Positions 55,530 to 64,000 of a stretch of 64,000 bases of DNA are shown here, one piece after another. A program made the translations under genes and the position numbers. Positions within the stretch are counted from its first letter, which is position 1. Each line of letters starts with the position of its first letter. The notes below the pieces were generated by a model. That model searched no databases and was not told where the DNA came from. It saw nothing but the letters and a program-made list of their open reading frames with translations. The DNA lies in NCBI GenBank assembly GCA_021813325.1, contig JAKALA010000005.1:1-64000 (forward strand). Direction: 5' to 3'. The stretch is from a bacterium. Lineage in GTDB: Bacteria; Verrucomicrobiota; Verrucomicrobiia; Limisphaerales; UBA11358.

Positions 55530-55668
55530 CGTTTGCCCCGGTTTTTCCGGGACATTTTAACGGTTCAGCCGGTTTTGACCTCAAGATCGGCGGCCATAAC
55601 CACACCAAACATAATCCCGTGTTCCGCGGGATGCTTCGGGAAACCGGAGTTTTAACCAAAGGAAAATT
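55530..55668 (+). promoter_or_regulatory. Long structured leader of rpsB
   Basis: Between promoter and start are hairpins: CCCGG-TTTTTC-CGGG near 55537-55552, and TCCCG-TGTTC-CGCGGGA near 55616-55632, followed by AAGGAAAA as Shine-Dalgarno. Ribosomal protein S2 represses its own mRNA through a leader in several bacteria. Whether this leader binds S2 is not known. Confidence 0.4.
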
Positions 55669-56430
55669 GTGAGCACTATCGGAGTAAAAGAATTGTTGGA
55701 TGCCGGCGTCCATTTCGGACATCAGACCAAGCGCTGGAACCCCAAGATGAAGCCGTTCATTTTCGACGCGCGCAACGGCATTCATATCATCGATTTGAGC
55801 AAGACTGAAGCGCAGTTGAATACCGCGCTCGACTTTCTCACCGCCACAGCCCGCAAAGGCGGCAAAATCTTGTTTGTCGGCACCAAGAAACAGGCCCAAC
55901 AGGTGGTCAAAGACGTCGCCAAGGAAACCGGCCAATTGTTTGTCACGGAACGCTGGCTCGGCGGCACATTGACCAATTTCACCACCGTCAAGACCTCCAT
56001 CAAACGCCTCAAGGAAATTGAAAAGATGGATGCCGACGGCTCCATGAACGACTACGTCAAGCAGGAACAAGCGGTCATCCGCCGCGAAGGCGCCCGGCTG
56101 CAGAAATACTTTGATGGCCTCCGCGAGTTGGACAAAATGCCCGCCGCCTTGTTTATCGTGGATGTGAAACGCGAACACAACGCCGTCGCCGAAGCCAAGA
56201 AACTTGGCATTCCGGTCGTGGCCCTCGTGGACACCAACAGCGACCCCGATGACGCGACGTATCCGATTGCCGCGAATGACGACGCGATCCGTTCCGTTCG
56301 TCTGATTCTCGGCGCTATTTCCAAGGCGATCACGCAAGCCCGCGCGGAATTCGAATCCAAGAAATCCCGCCGCGTCAACGAAGACGCCGCGCCCGCCGCC
56401 ACCGCAGCCGCAGCCCCGGCAACGGCCTAA
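55669..56430 (+). CDS. rpsB: 30S ribosomal protein S2
   Basis: GTG 55669 begins MSTIGVKELLDAGVHFGHQT, the S2 N-terminus, then RWNPKMKPFIFDARNGIHII, the conserved Lys-Gly stretch (GTKKQAQQVVKDVAKETG), RWLGGTLTNFTTVKTSIKRL and VALVDTNSDPDDATYPIAAN. S2 joins the 30S head late in assembly. The 253-residue length is normal; the C-terminal tail is Ala-rich. A Shine-Dalgarno AAAGGA lies 7 bases before the GTG. It forms the usual rpsB-tsf pair with the next gene. Confidence 0.98.
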   Translation: MSTIGVKELLDAGVHFGHQTKRWNPKMKPFIFDARNGIHIIDLSKTEAQLNTALDFLTATARKGGKILFVGTKKQAQQVVKDVAKETGQLFVTERWLGGTLTNFTTVKTSIKRLKEIEKMDADGSMNDYVKQEQAVIRREGARLQKYFDGLRELDKMPAALFIVDVKREHNAVAEAKKLGIPVVALVDTNSDPDDATYPIAANDDAIRSVRLILGAISKAITQARAEFESKKSRRVNEDAAPAATAAAAPATA

Positions 56431-56500
56431 AACTGGTTTAACTTGACGGACGGAACCCGCTTCCGTCCGCTCAATTTTAAATTTTCAACTTTTAAAATTT

Positions 56501-57346
56501 ATGGCTGAAATCACTGCTGCAAATGTGGCCAAGCTCCGTGAGATGACGGGCGTTGGCATGATGGAATGTAAAAAGGCGCTCGTCGAAGCGCAGGGCAATA
56601 TTGAAGCCGCCGTGGATCTGCTCCGCAAATCCGGCGCCGCCAGTGCCGCCAAAAAGGCGACCCGCGCCGCCAACGAAGGCGTCATCGCTCAGTTTGTCGC
56701 CCCCGGCGGCAAGGCCGGCTTGCTGTTGGAAGTCAATTGCGAAACCGATTTTGTTGCCCGCAACGAAGCATTCCGTGTTTTCGCGGACGAACTCGCCAAG
56801 AAGATCGCCTCCAATCCCGGCGCCGATCTGGAAGCTGACCGCCAGGCGGCCGTCAGCAAGCTGGGCGAAAACATCAAAATCGCCCGCAACGCCAAACTCG
56901 AAGTCAGCGGCAACGGTCTCGTGGCCGCCTACATCCACACCGGCGCCAAGGTTGGCGTGCTGGTGGAAGTCGGCTGCACCAAAGCCGAGACCGAAGCCAA
57001 GGATGAGTTCAAGCAGTTGGTCAAGGACATCACCTTGCAGATTGCCGCCGGTTTCCCCCACGCGGTCAGCCGCGAAGAGGTGGCGCCCGAAGTCATCGCG
57101 AAAGAGCGCGAAATTGCCGCCAATTCGGATCGTTTGAAAGGCAAGCCCGCCGCCGCGATGGAAAAGATTCTAGCCGGCGTTCTGGAAAAATTCTTCCAGA
57201 CCTACTGCCTCGTGGACCAGGGTTTCGTGAAGCGCAATTCCGAAGTCAGCGTCAAAGAACACGTTGCCCAGATCGGCAAACAGCTCGGCGATGAAATCTC
57301 CATCCGCCGTTTCGTCCGCTTTCAAGTCGGCGAAACCAACGCGTAA
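56501..57346 (+). CDS. tsf: Translation elongation factor Ts
   Basis: The 281-residue protein starts at ATG 56501. Its N-terminal UBA-like domain has KLREMTGVGMMECKKALVEA, the conserved EF-Ts signature, followed by GLLLEVNCETDFVARNEAFR. The C-terminal core covers ~60-270 (FPHAVSREEVAPEVIAKE, CLVDQGFVKRNSEVSVKEHV). It restores EF-Tu by displacing GDP. It follows rpsB by 70 bp. An intrinsic terminator lies 22 bp after the stop. No Shine-Dalgarno is visible; the region before the ATG is AT-rich. Confidence 0.97.
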   Translation: MAEITAANVAKLREMTGVGMMECKKALVEAQGNIEAAVDLLRKSGAASAAKKATRAANEGVIAQFVAPGGKAGLLLEVNCETDFVARNEAFRVFADELAKKIASNPGADLEADRQAAVSKLGENIKIARNAKLEVSGNGLVAAYIHTGAKVGVLVEVGCTKAETEAKDEFKQLVKDITLQIAAGFPHAVSREEVAPEVIAKEREIAANSDRLKGKPAAAMEKILAGVLEKFFQTYCLVDQGFVKRNSEVSVKEHVAQIGKQLGDEISIRRFVRFQVGETNA

Positions 57347-57367
57347 TCCACATTTAACGAACCCTTC

Positions 57368-57396
57368 AAGGCGTCCGGAAACGGACGCCTTTTTTG
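57368..57396 (+). terminator. Rho-independent terminator of rpsB-tsf
   Basis: AAGGCGTCCG-GAAA-CGGACGCCTT is a perfect 10-bp stem with a GNRA tetraloop, followed by a T-run. It is 21 bp after the tsf stop. Confidence 0.92.
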
Positions 57397-57670
57397 CACC
57401 AGGGAACCCGGTAACGCCATTGGAATCCTGCGCAAATCAGCCAGAATCGGGGCTTGGCATCAAAAATCCAATTTGACACTTCAAGGTATTTACGCCACAG
57501 TGGCTCCGTTGACTGCGAAATTCCCCTTGCCGATCTGAGGAAAAAAATCCCATCGGTCAGTAAATCCAAATTGAACTTTTCCTGACGCAGACCGTCCAAT
57601 TCGGGACAATCATCCTGAAGCATTGTCGGCTGCCACTGGGTTTCCCGGTCAGCCAACTGAGATCGAATTT
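57397..57670. other. Leader region of rho
   Basis: A TTGACA (57473-57478) could be a -35 box but the matching -10 (CACAGT at 17 bp) is poor. Otherwise this 274-bp stretch has no gene or clear structure. Rho genes are often autoregulated in their leader, which is a reason for such length. Confidence 0.35.
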
Positions 57671-59341
57671 ATGGCAAAAGTTTCCACCAAAAAGCCCGCC
57701 AGCAAGAAATCCGCCAAAGCCGCCGCCGCCGCCAGCACACCGCCGACTGAGACGGCGGCTCCTGCCGTCAACCAGCCGGCCCCAGTCCCCGCTGCACCCA
57801 AAACTTCCGAAAAAGCCTCCGGCAAAACTGCCGCCGAAAAGGCCAAAGCGGCGCCGGTTGAAAAACCCGCTCCTCCCGCGCCGGTCGAACCGGAACTGCC
57901 CGCTGAACGCACGGTGGACAGCATCAAAGCCGCCGCCCAGGAGGATGCTCAACGCGATGCTTCGATAATGGAATCCGCAAAGTCTTCCACGGCCTTGCGC
58001 CCGCCTTCAGCCCCGGTTGAACCAACGGGAGAAGAACCGCGCTACATTGAGCGCCGGGGCTACCAGCGCGACCGCATCGCCACCTCCATGAACATCGCCA
58101 AGCTGCAGGCCATGCAGATGACGGAATTGAACGCGATGGCCAAGGAGTATGGCGTGGAAAACTTCGGCACCATGCGCAAGCACGAGGTTATTTTTCATAT
58201 CCTCCAAAAAAACGCGGAACGCGCCGGCGTGTTGTTTTCCGAAGGCGTCATTGAAGTTTTGCCGGAGGGCTTCGGCTTTTTGCGTTCGCAAAGTTTCAAC
58301 TACCTGCCCTGCCCGGAGGATATTTACGTTTCGCCATCGCAAATTCGCCGGTTTGATTTGCAGACGGGCAACCTGATCACCGGCCAGATTCGTCCGCCGA
58401 AAGAGAAGGAAAAATTCTTCGCGCTCCTGAAAGTTGAGGCGGTCGATGGTGAGGATCCCGACAAGGCCAAGGACAAAACTCACTTTGACAACCTGACGCC
58501 GTTGTTCCCAAACAAGCGGTTCATTCTGGAAACCTCGCCCGATGAGTTGAGCACGCGGGTTCTGGACTTGGTTTGCCCGATCGGCAAGGGCACGCGCGGC
58601 TTGATCGTGGCACCGCCGCGCACCGGCAAAACAGTCATGATGCAAAAAATCGCCAACGCGATTTTGAAAAACAACCCCGAATCCTATTTGTTCATTCTGC
58701 TGATTGACGAGCGTCCGGAAGAAGTCACCGACATGGAACGCACCTGTAAGGGCGCTGAGGTGATTTCCTCCACCTTCGATGAACCGCCGGAGCGGCACGT
58801 GCAAGTTGCGGAAATGGTCATTGAAAAAGCGCGCCGCATGGTGGAACACAAGCGCGATGTCGTCATCCTGCTCGACTCGATCACGCGCCTGGCACGGGCT
58901 TACAACACAGTGCAGCCGCATTCCGGCAAGATTTTGTCTGGCGGCGTGGACGCCAACGCGTTGCACAAACCCAAACGCTTCTTTGGCGCCGCCCGGAATA
59001 TTGAAGAAGGCGGTTCGCTGACCATCATGGCCACGGCGCTGGTCGATACCGGCAGCCGCATGGATGAAGTGATTTTTGAAGAATTCAAAGGCACCGGGAA
59101 CATGGAGGTTCATCTGGATCGTGCGCTGGTTGACCGCCGCATCTTCCCCTCCATCAACATCGAACGCTCCGGCACCCGCAAAGAAGAATTGCTCTACCAT
59201 CCGGACGAATACAACCGGGTGGTGGTGCTGCGCCGCGCGCTCACCGGGGTGCCGCCGGTGGAAGCCATGGACCTCATGCTCGGCAGGTTGCGAAAAACAA
59301 ACAGCAACATTGAGTTCCTGCTTAATATGTCAATCAGTTGA
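57671..59341 (+). CDS. rho: Transcription termination factor Rho with N-terminal extension
   Basis: ATG 57671 ([16 protein letters not shown]) gives 556 residues, long for Rho (about 420). The first ~130 residues are a low-complexity Ala/Pro/Lys/Glu extension. The Rho N-domain follows ([20 protein letters not shown]), then the cold-shock-like RNA-binding domain ([35 protein letters not shown]). The ATPase core has Walker [15 protein letters not shown], Walker [17 protein letters not shown] and the Q/R loops ([20 protein letters not shown]). It is an RNA-dependent helicase that ends transcription. Its insert-like N-terminal tail is of the type seen in many high-GC or planctomycete/verrucomicrobial Rho proteins. 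Confidence 0.95.
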   Translation: MAKVSTKKPASKKSAKAAAAASTPPTETAAPAVNQPAPVPAAPKTSEKASGKTAAEKAKAAPVEKPAPPAPVEPELPAERTVDSIKAAAQEDAQRDASIMESAKSSTALRPPSAPVEPTGEEPRYIERRGYQRDRIATSMNIAKLQAMQMTELNAMAKEYGVENFGTMRKHEVIFHILQKNAERAGVLFSEGVIEVLPEGFGFLRSQSFNYLPCPEDIYVSPSQIRRFDLQTGNLITGQIRPPKEKEKFFALLKVEAVDGEDPDKAKDKTHFDNLTPLFPNKRFILETSPDELSTRVLDLVCPIGKGTRGLIVAPPRTGKTVMMQKIANAILKNNPESYLFILLIDERPEEVTDMERTCKGAEVISSTFDEPPERHVQVAEMVIEKARRMVEHKRDVVILLDSITRLARAYNTVQPHSGKILSGGVDANALHKPKRFFGAARNIEEGGSLTIMATALVDTGSRMDEVIFEEFKGTGNMEVHLDRALVDRRIFPSINIERSGTRKEELLYHPDEYNRVVVLRRALTGVPPVEAMDLMLGRLRKTNSNIEFLLNMSIS

Positions 59342-59371
59342 CAAATGGACAGCGATAGTCTTGCATTTTTT

Positions 59372-59389
59372 GCCACAGCTATGGCAATA
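59372..59389 (+). terminator. Weak hairpin after rho
   Basis: TTGCCA/TGGCAA forms a 6-bp stem around ACAGC at about 59370-59389, 30 bp after the rho stop, preceded by a T-run. It might end the rho transcript; confidence is low because no T-run follows. Confidence 0.3.
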
Positions 59390-59458
59390 TTCGCATAGTG
59401 AAAGCCAAAGGACGTTTCGCGTATTCCATAAAAACAAGCTATTTCAAAGACATTACTA

Positions 59459-60634
59459 ATGAAACTGTTTGCCTGCTCAAATATTCTGCCGCTGATGGCG
59501 GCGTCTCTGTTGGTGGCTGCGCTCGCGGGTTGCGGCCGTGACTCGGTCAAAGTTTACAACGTGGACACCAATGACACGACCTCGGTTCCATCGCAAACTG
59601 CCGGGGCCATGCCCATGACCATGCCTAACGGGTTGCCCGCGCCGGACAACAGCGGTCTGCCAAAGCTGAAATATAAACTGCCGGAAGGCTGGAAGGAAAA
59701 GCCGCTTACGCAAATGCGGGTGGCCAGCTTTGATGCCTCCGCCGGGGGCAAACAAGTCGATGTCAGTGTGATCCCGCTCGGCGGCATGGCCGGCGGCGAT
59801 TTTGCCAATGTCAATCGCTGGCTGGGCCAGGTGGGCCAGCCGCCCATTGCTGAGGCGGAATTGCCCAAACTGACGGAAAAAGTCGAAGTTGCCGGCCAGC
59901 CGGCCGATTTGTATGACCTGGCTGGCACCAACGCCGGTAGCGGCAATGTGGAACGGATCATCGCCACGATTTTGCATAGCGGTGACACGGCCTGGTTTTT
60001 CAAAATGAACGGCGACGGCGATGTGGTGGAACAGAACAAATCGGCGTTCATCGCGTTTTTAAAATCCGTTGAATTCGGAGCCCCGTCCGGAGCCGCACCG
60101 GCGGCGATGGATATGAGCCAGTTGCCTCCGTCACATCCGCCCATTGGCGGCATGGACATGAGCATGATGGGCGGCGCTTCCATGCCGTCAGCAGATGCCA
60201 CCAGCAAACCGGCTTGGACCGTTCCCAGCGGCTGGCAAGAAGGGCCGCTCGCTCAGTTTCTGACCGCCAAATATGTCATCAAAAGATCTGGGGACGAAAC
60301 GGCCGAGGTCAACGTCAGCGCTTTGAACGGCGATGGCGGGGGCTTGCTTTCCAACATCAACCGCTGGCGCGCACAGTTGGCCCAGTCGCCCATTGCCGGG
60401 GCCGACCTGGCCAAGCTGGCCACCATGGACATGTCCGGTGGGAAAGCCACCTTGGTCGAGATTTCGGGGACGAACCCACGCACCAGCAAGCCGGCGGAAC
60501 TCGTCGGCATCGTCTTGCCCTTGGGCAATCAAACCTGGTTCTACAAACTGATGGGCGATGCAACCGTGGTATCTCAACAAAAAGCGGCGTTGATTCAGTT
60601 TGCCCAGTCCGCGAAATATCCAGCCGGACAGTAG
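59459..60634 (+). CDS. Lipoprotein with a tandem duplicated domain
   Basis: The 391-residue protein has a lipoprotein signal peptide (LMAASLLVAALAGC, Cys at about 25). Two copies of a ~140-residue unit follow: first from LPEGWKEKPLTQMRVASF, with VNRWLGQVGQPPIAEAELPK; second from VPSGWQEGPLAQFLTAKY, with INRWRAQLAQSPIAGADLAK. Both end in a WFFKMNGD / WFYKLMGD strand. A Met/Pro/Gly-rich linker joins them. I recognise no named family. It precedes resB by 31 bp and is likely part of the cytochrome c maturation operon, where it might act on the outer face of the membrane. Function is unknown. Confidence 0.75.
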   Translation: MKLFACSNILPLMAASLLVAALAGCGRDSVKVYNVDTNDTTSVPSQTAGAMPMTMPNGLPAPDNSGLPKLKYKLPEGWKEKPLTQMRVASFDASAGGKQVDVSVIPLGGMAGGDFANVNRWLGQVGQPPIAEAELPKLTEKVEVAGQPADLYDLAGTNAGSGNVERIIATILHSGDTAWFFKMNGDGDVVEQNKSAFIAFLKSVEFGAPSGAAPAAMDMSQLPPSHPPIGGMDMSMMGGASMPSADATSKPAWTVPSGWQEGPLAQFLTAKYVIKRSGDETAEVNVSALNGDGGGLLSNINRWRAQLAQSPIAGADLAKLATMDMSGGKATLVEISGTNPRTSKPAELVGIVLPLGNQTWFYKLMGDATVVSQQKAALIQFAQSAKYPAGQ

Positions 60635-60665
60635 TTAGTTGGCCATTGCGGCTTTTGACTTTTGC

Positions 60666-61934
60666 ATGAAAAAAATCGTTGATTTCTTCATCTCGCTGAA
60701 GCTGACGGTCGTTTTGCTGGCATTTGCCATCGTGCTGGTTTTTGTCGGCACGCTGGCCCAGGCCGATGAAGGACTCTACGGTGCCCAAGCCCACTATTTC
60801 AAACAGTGGATTGTGATTGGCGCCCACATTTTCGGTCATGAAATCCCGCTGATTTTGCCGGGCGGCTATCTCATCGGCACGTTGTTGCTGGTCAATTTGG
60901 TTTGCACACACATTTACCGTTTTCAATTTACTTGGAAGAAGCTGGGAATTCAGATTGCCCATGCCGGAATCATTGTGTTGCTGGTCGGGCAGCTCTCCAC
61001 GGATCTCCTGTCGCGCGAATTGCAGATGCATTTCACGGAAGGCGAAACGCGGAATTACTCGGACAGTTCCACGGATTTCGAGTTGATCTTCGTCGCTGGC
61101 GACCAGGTCATATCCATCCCCTACAAATTACTGAAGCCCGGTCAGGAAGTTGAAACAGCCGCCCTGCCCTTTGCGATTCGCGTGAAAGCACGCTGGCATA
61201 ATTCGGATGTGAACTTTCGGGCGCCCATGCTGGCCAAGGCTCCCGCGCTGACCACCAATGGCATCGCCGCGAATTTTGATTTCAAGCGGGCCGAGGATAT
61301 TAAGACCACTGACCAGCGCAATATTCCCTCCGTGGTCATTGAACTGCTCACTCCCACCAACTCGCTCGGCACTTGGGTGGCAAGCGTCTGGGCCGGCGAT
61401 CCCGCGCTCGTGGATACGGTGCGCAGCAGCTACGCGCAAAGCGTGGGCATGGGCATGGCGCAAACCATTGCCAGCCAGCTGGCCGCGCCTCAAACCGTCA
61501 CCGTCGGCGGAAAGCAATATTCGTTCACCATGCGGCCCATGCGGATTTATCATCCGTTTTCCCTGACGCTGCTCAAAGCGACGCATACGGTTTACCCGGG
61601 CACCATTACGCCGACTGACCCCGAAGGCATTCCGAAAGATTTTCGCAGCCGCGTGCGCATCGACAATCCGCAAACCGGGGAAAAGCGCGAAGTGGAAATT
61701 TCCATGAACCACCCTTTGCGCTATGGCGGCTTCACCTTTTACCAATATCAAATGGATGCCGGCCAATTGACGCGGCAAGCCGGACGCGCCGCCTCTTCAG
61801 TGTTGTCCGTGGTGCGTAATCCCAGTTGGTTGACTCCTTACGTGGGTTGCACCATGGTGGGAGTGGGGATGGTGATTCAATTTGTCTATCACCTGATTCG
61901 GTTTATTACCAAGCGCCAAACCAAGAACACATGA
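60666..61934 (+). CDS. resB: Cytochrome c biogenesis protein ResB/CcsB
   Basis: ATG 60666 (MKKIVDFFISLKLTVVLL) gives 422 residues. Three N-terminal membrane helices (TVVLLAFAIVLVFVGTLAQ, the YLIGTLLLVNLVCTHIY region, QIAHAGIIVLLVGQL) precede a periplasmic domain of about 250 residues, and a last helix (TMVGVGMVIQFVYHLI) is near the C-terminus. The block with FRSRVRIDNPQTGEKREVEI and MNHPLRYGGFTFYQYQMD is a ResB hallmark. With CcsA it forms the system II heme-lyase complex that attaches heme to apocytochrome c. Its stop overlaps the ccsA start (ATGA). Confidence 0.93.
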   Translation: MKKIVDFFISLKLTVVLLAFAIVLVFVGTLAQADEGLYGAQAHYFKQWIVIGAHIFGHEIPLILPGGYLIGTLLLVNLVCTHIYRFQFTWKKLGIQIAHAGIIVLLVGQLSTDLLSRELQMHFTEGETRNYSDSSTDFELIFVAGDQVISIPYKLLKPGQEVETAALPFAIRVKARWHNSDVNFRAPMLAKAPALTTNGIAANFDFKRAEDIKTTDQRNIPSVVIELLTPTNSLGTWVASVWAGDPALVDTVRSSYAQSVGMGMAQTIASQLAAPQTVTVGGKQYSFTMRPMRIYHPFSLTLLKATHTVYPGTITPTDPEGIPKDFRSRVRIDNPQTGEKREVEISMNHPLRYGGFTFYQYQMDAGQLTRQAGRAASSVLSVVRNPSWLTPYVGCTMVGVGMVIQFVYHLIRFITKRQTKNT

Positions 61935-63844
61935 AAAAAATTTTCCAAAAATGGACGCCACCATGCTTGATGTTGGTAATGGCGGTATGGTTCCTTGGCA
62001 ACCTCCAGCCGGCCAAGGACAAGAATTTCGACTTCAATGAATTTGGTCAATTGCCCGCCATTGACAAGGGCCGCATCGTCCCGCTGGATACCATCGCCCG
62101 CAACTCACTTTTACTGATCCGCGAAAAACAGACTCTCAATACGGAACCATGGAAGAGTTGGAATGGGCACCCACGCATCATTTCGGCGACCGAATGGATG
62201 GCCAATCTGATGATGAATCCGACGGTAGCAGACGCCTGGCCGGTTTTTCGCATTGATAATCCCGACTTGATTTCGCTTCTGAAATTGCCCGAAAAGGACA
62301 CCGCCAAACAGTCCGATGGCAAACATTATTCCTGGAATCAGATTCAGCCCGTGTTGAGCGTATTCGACAAGGAAAACAGCCGCATCCGCGCCATCGAACC
62401 CAGCCACCGCACGGCTTACGAAAATTCCGTGTCCAAGCTGGAACAAAATTTATTCGTTTACGTGCAGTTAAAAAACACCGTTCAACCGGGCGACGCCTCG
62501 GACTGGCCGGCTGAACTTGGTGATTTTGAGGCGCTGATTCCCGCTGGCGTGGCCGCAGCCGAAGCTCAACAGGCGGGCAAGCTTTTTAATCAAACCAATT
62601 TCGCGGCCTTTGCCGGCTATGTGCAGGAATTTCAATACATGGCCAATTTGGAACCGCCGTTGATCGTGCCGCCCAACGGCAAACAAGACTGGCGTCGCAT
62701 GGGCGATGCCCTGCTCGCAGCGCCCCACGGCACGCCCATTGATAATGCGATGCGCGATTATGCCAACATGGCGGGCGCCCTGGCGGGAAACAAACCTGAT
62801 GCGTTTAACGCCGCGTTGAATGATCTGCGATCCCGTTTGATTTCGCAACAAACCAAGGCCATGGCCAAAGCCCGGGCCGAGGTTTTTTTCAACCAGATGG
62901 AACCGTTTTATAACGCGATGGTCATTTACGTCCTGGCCGGGCTGCTGGCGTTTTTCTCATGGTTTAATCTCTCCGAACTGCTCCGCCGCTCTTCCGTGTG
63001 GCTGATCTGGCTGGCGTTTGCCATTCACACCGTTGGATTGGTTTACCGCATGGTTCTCGAAGGCCGCCCGCCGGTGACAAATCTTTACTCATCCGCCATC
63101 TTCATCGGCTGGGGCGTGGTGCTGCTCGGATTGATTCTGGAGCACCTTTATAAAAATGGCATCGGCGGCGTGGCCGCTTCGGTCATTGGCTTTATTACGC
63201 TCATCATTGCCCACCATCTGGCCCTCGAAGGCGACACCATGGAAATGATGCGCGCCGTGCTGGACTCAAATTTCTGGCTGACCATTCACGTCGTCACCGT
63301 AACCATTGGATACGTCGGCACATTCCTGTCCGGCTTCCTGGGCTTGATTTACATCCTGCGGGGCTTGTTCACCAAAACCTTGGATGCCGCCACGGGCAAG
63401 GCCCTAGGCCGGATGATTTATGGCGTGGTCTGCTTCGCCACCTTGTTCAGCTTCATTGGCACCGTCACCGGCGGCATTTGGGCGGACCAGTCGTGGGGAC
63501 GTTTTTGGGGCTGGGATCCCAAGGAAAACGGCGCGCTCATCATCGTGCTGTGGAACGCGCTCATTCTACATCTGCGCTGGGGTGGTCACATTCGGGAACG
63601 CGGCCTCGCGCTCTGTGCGGTCGGCGGCAATATTGTCACCGGCTGGTCGTGGTTTGGCGTCAACATGCTGGGCATCGGCTTGCACAGCTATGGGTTCACT
63701 CAGGCGGCTTTCTTCTGGTTGATGCTGTTTGCCGTCAGCCAGTTCGTGTTTATCGCACTGGGGTCGCTGCCGATGAAATTGTGGAGAAGTTTCCAAACCC
63801 CACCCGCTTCGGAAATCCCGCCCACAGATCAAAGTTTGGTCTGA
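61931..63844 (+). CDS. ccsA: Cytochrome c biogenesis protein CcsA with a long N-terminal periplasmic domain
   Basis: ATG 61931 (MKKIFQKWTPPCLMLVMAVW) gives 637 residues. After an N-terminal membrane anchor there is a ~270-residue soluble domain that includes FNEFGQLPAIDKGRIVPLDT, then from ~335 about eight helices. The heme-handling motif reads WADQSWGRFWGWDPKENGAL, the tryptophan-rich WWD signature; His residues in LIIAHHLALEG and others could bind heme. CcsA moves heme across the membrane and delivers it to apocytochrome c. The extra N-terminal domain is typical of CcsA-like fusions in Bacteroidetes/Verrucomicrobia. The gene overlaps resB by four bases. Confidence 0.93.
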   Translation: MKKIFQKWTPPCLMLVMAVWFLGNLQPAKDKNFDFNEFGQLPAIDKGRIVPLDTIARNSLLLIREKQTLNTEPWKSWNGHPRIISATEWMANLMMNPTVADAWPVFRIDNPDLISLLKLPEKDTAKQSDGKHYSWNQIQPVLSVFDKENSRIRAIEPSHRTAYENSVSKLEQNLFVYVQLKNTVQPGDASDWPAELGDFEALIPAGVAAAEAQQAGKLFNQTNFAAFAGYVQEFQYMANLEPPLIVPPNGKQDWRRMGDALLAAPHGTPIDNAMRDYANMAGALAGNKPDAFNAALNDLRSRLISQQTKAMAKARAEVFFNQMEPFYNAMVIYVLAGLLAFFSWFNLSELLRRSSVWLIWLAFAIHTVGLVYRMVLEGRPPVTNLYSSAIFIGWGVVLLGLILEHLYKNGIGGVAASVIGFITLIIAHHLALEGDTMEMMRAVLDSNFWLTIHVVTVTIGYVGTFLSGFLGLIYILRGLFTKTLDAATGKALGRMIYGVVCFATLFSFIGTVTGGIWADQSWGRFWGWDPKENGALIIVLWNALILHLRWGGHIRERGLALCAVGGNIVTGWSWFGVNMLGIGLHSYGFTQAAFFWLMLFAVSQFVFIALGSLPMKLWRSFQTPPASEIPPTDQSLV

Positions 63845-63866
63845 GTTGGGCGTTGCCGGAGCAATC

Positions 63867-64000
63867 TTAAACCACGTTCAGCGGCGTGAACGTCCGGCCA
63901 AGAATCGGGGCACTCGGCGTGCGCAACCAATTTTCCAGCACACCCGCATAGACACTGCGAAAATCCACGTTGAATTTCACATCGCCCTGAAATAAATCGC
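63867..64000 (-). CDS. C-terminal end of a DUF1501-type protein
   Basis: The frame enters from the right edge and stops at 63867-63869. Visible residues are DLFQGDVKFNVDFRSVYAGV, then LENWL, then a tail with ILGRTFTPLNVV. DUF1501 proteins (sulfatase-like fold, exported with a Tat signal) end with a D-V-x-F-x-x-D-F-R-x-V-Y-A-x-L-L-x-x-W-L block and an ILG-x-x-F tail, so the match is clear despite only 44 codons. In Planctomycetes and Verrucomicrobia they often pair with a DUF1800 or DUF1553 partner. The gene converges on ccsA with 22 bp between stops. Confidence 0.8.
   Translation of the reverse strand, partial: DLFQGDVKFNVDFRSVYAGVLENWLRTPSAPILGRTFTPLNVV

Noticed and set aside
1-64000. tRNA, rRNA, CRISPR arrays, transposases, integrases
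   Set aside because: I looked for T-loop motifs, regularly spaced repeats and DDE or recombinase motifs on both strands and found none that held up.

Overview
The window reads as about 57% GC chromosomal DNA of a flagellated, menaquinone-using member of the Verrucomicrobia, most likely the Pedosphaera/Limisphaerales side of that phylum. This assignment is an inference from gene content: H-x9-DG pseudopilins, a giant LamG/lamin-tail/CotH surface protein, a DUF1501-type C-terminus at the right edge, TMTC-like membrane TPR proteins, the futalosine-pathway enzyme MqnD and system II cytochrome c maturation. No tRNA, rRNA, CRISPR array, integrase or insertion sequence was seen.

Layout. 1-1.2 kb: start of a secreted repeat-rich (beta-helix-like) protein that runs off the left edge. 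1.4-11.2 kb: motility block on the minus strand. Two flagellin genes each have their own sigma-28-type promoter and a strikingly similar structured leader. They are followed by a tight operon fliD - CsgG/TolB-like protein - FlgM-like protein - fliS - FliT/FlgN-like protein - HD-GYP response regulator - hybrid histidine kinase. 11.5-15.6 kb: TfoX-N protein, glycosyltransferase, methyltransferase and a large membrane protein. 15.7-19.7 kb: a 35-residue basic protein, then a SecD-head-like lipoprotein, an M23 peptidase, two H-x9-DG pseudopilins and a zinc-ribbon membrane protein. 19.8-32.3 kb: housekeeping and redox genes (rlmN, etfA/etfB, maf, aroK, queG, cls, nuoA, a DJ-1/PfpI protein, an Lnt-like acyltransferase, a GlcD-GlcF fusion oxidase). 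33.0-41.8 kb: a complete chemotaxis operon (cheY-cheA-cheW-mcp-cheY-cheB-cheR) behind another sigma-28-type promoter, ending in a decayed receiver gene. 42.0-50.8 kb: one 2958-codon surface protein gene. 51-55.2 kb: CvfB-like RNA-binding protein, a structured intergenic region, mqnD and a membrane TPR protein. 55.5-59.3 kb: rpsB-tsf and rho. 59.5-63.8 kb: a duplicated-domain lipoprotein followed by resB-ccsA. The last 134 bases are the C-terminus of a DUF1501-type protein on the minus strand.

How it fits together. Flagellins and chemotaxis genes share sigma-28-like promoters, and a FlgM-like protein is encoded beside fliS, so late-flagellar control is visible in the DNA. Both flagellin mRNAs also carry two hairpins with GGA in the loop, one over the Shine-Dalgarno, the arrangement used by CsrA to control hag in Bacillus subtilis. 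The cytosolic four-PAS receptor probably signals through a CheA that has a zinc-binding CZB-type domain spliced into its P5 (CheW-like) domain. These two, together with a structured region upstream of mqnD, are the most unusual observations.
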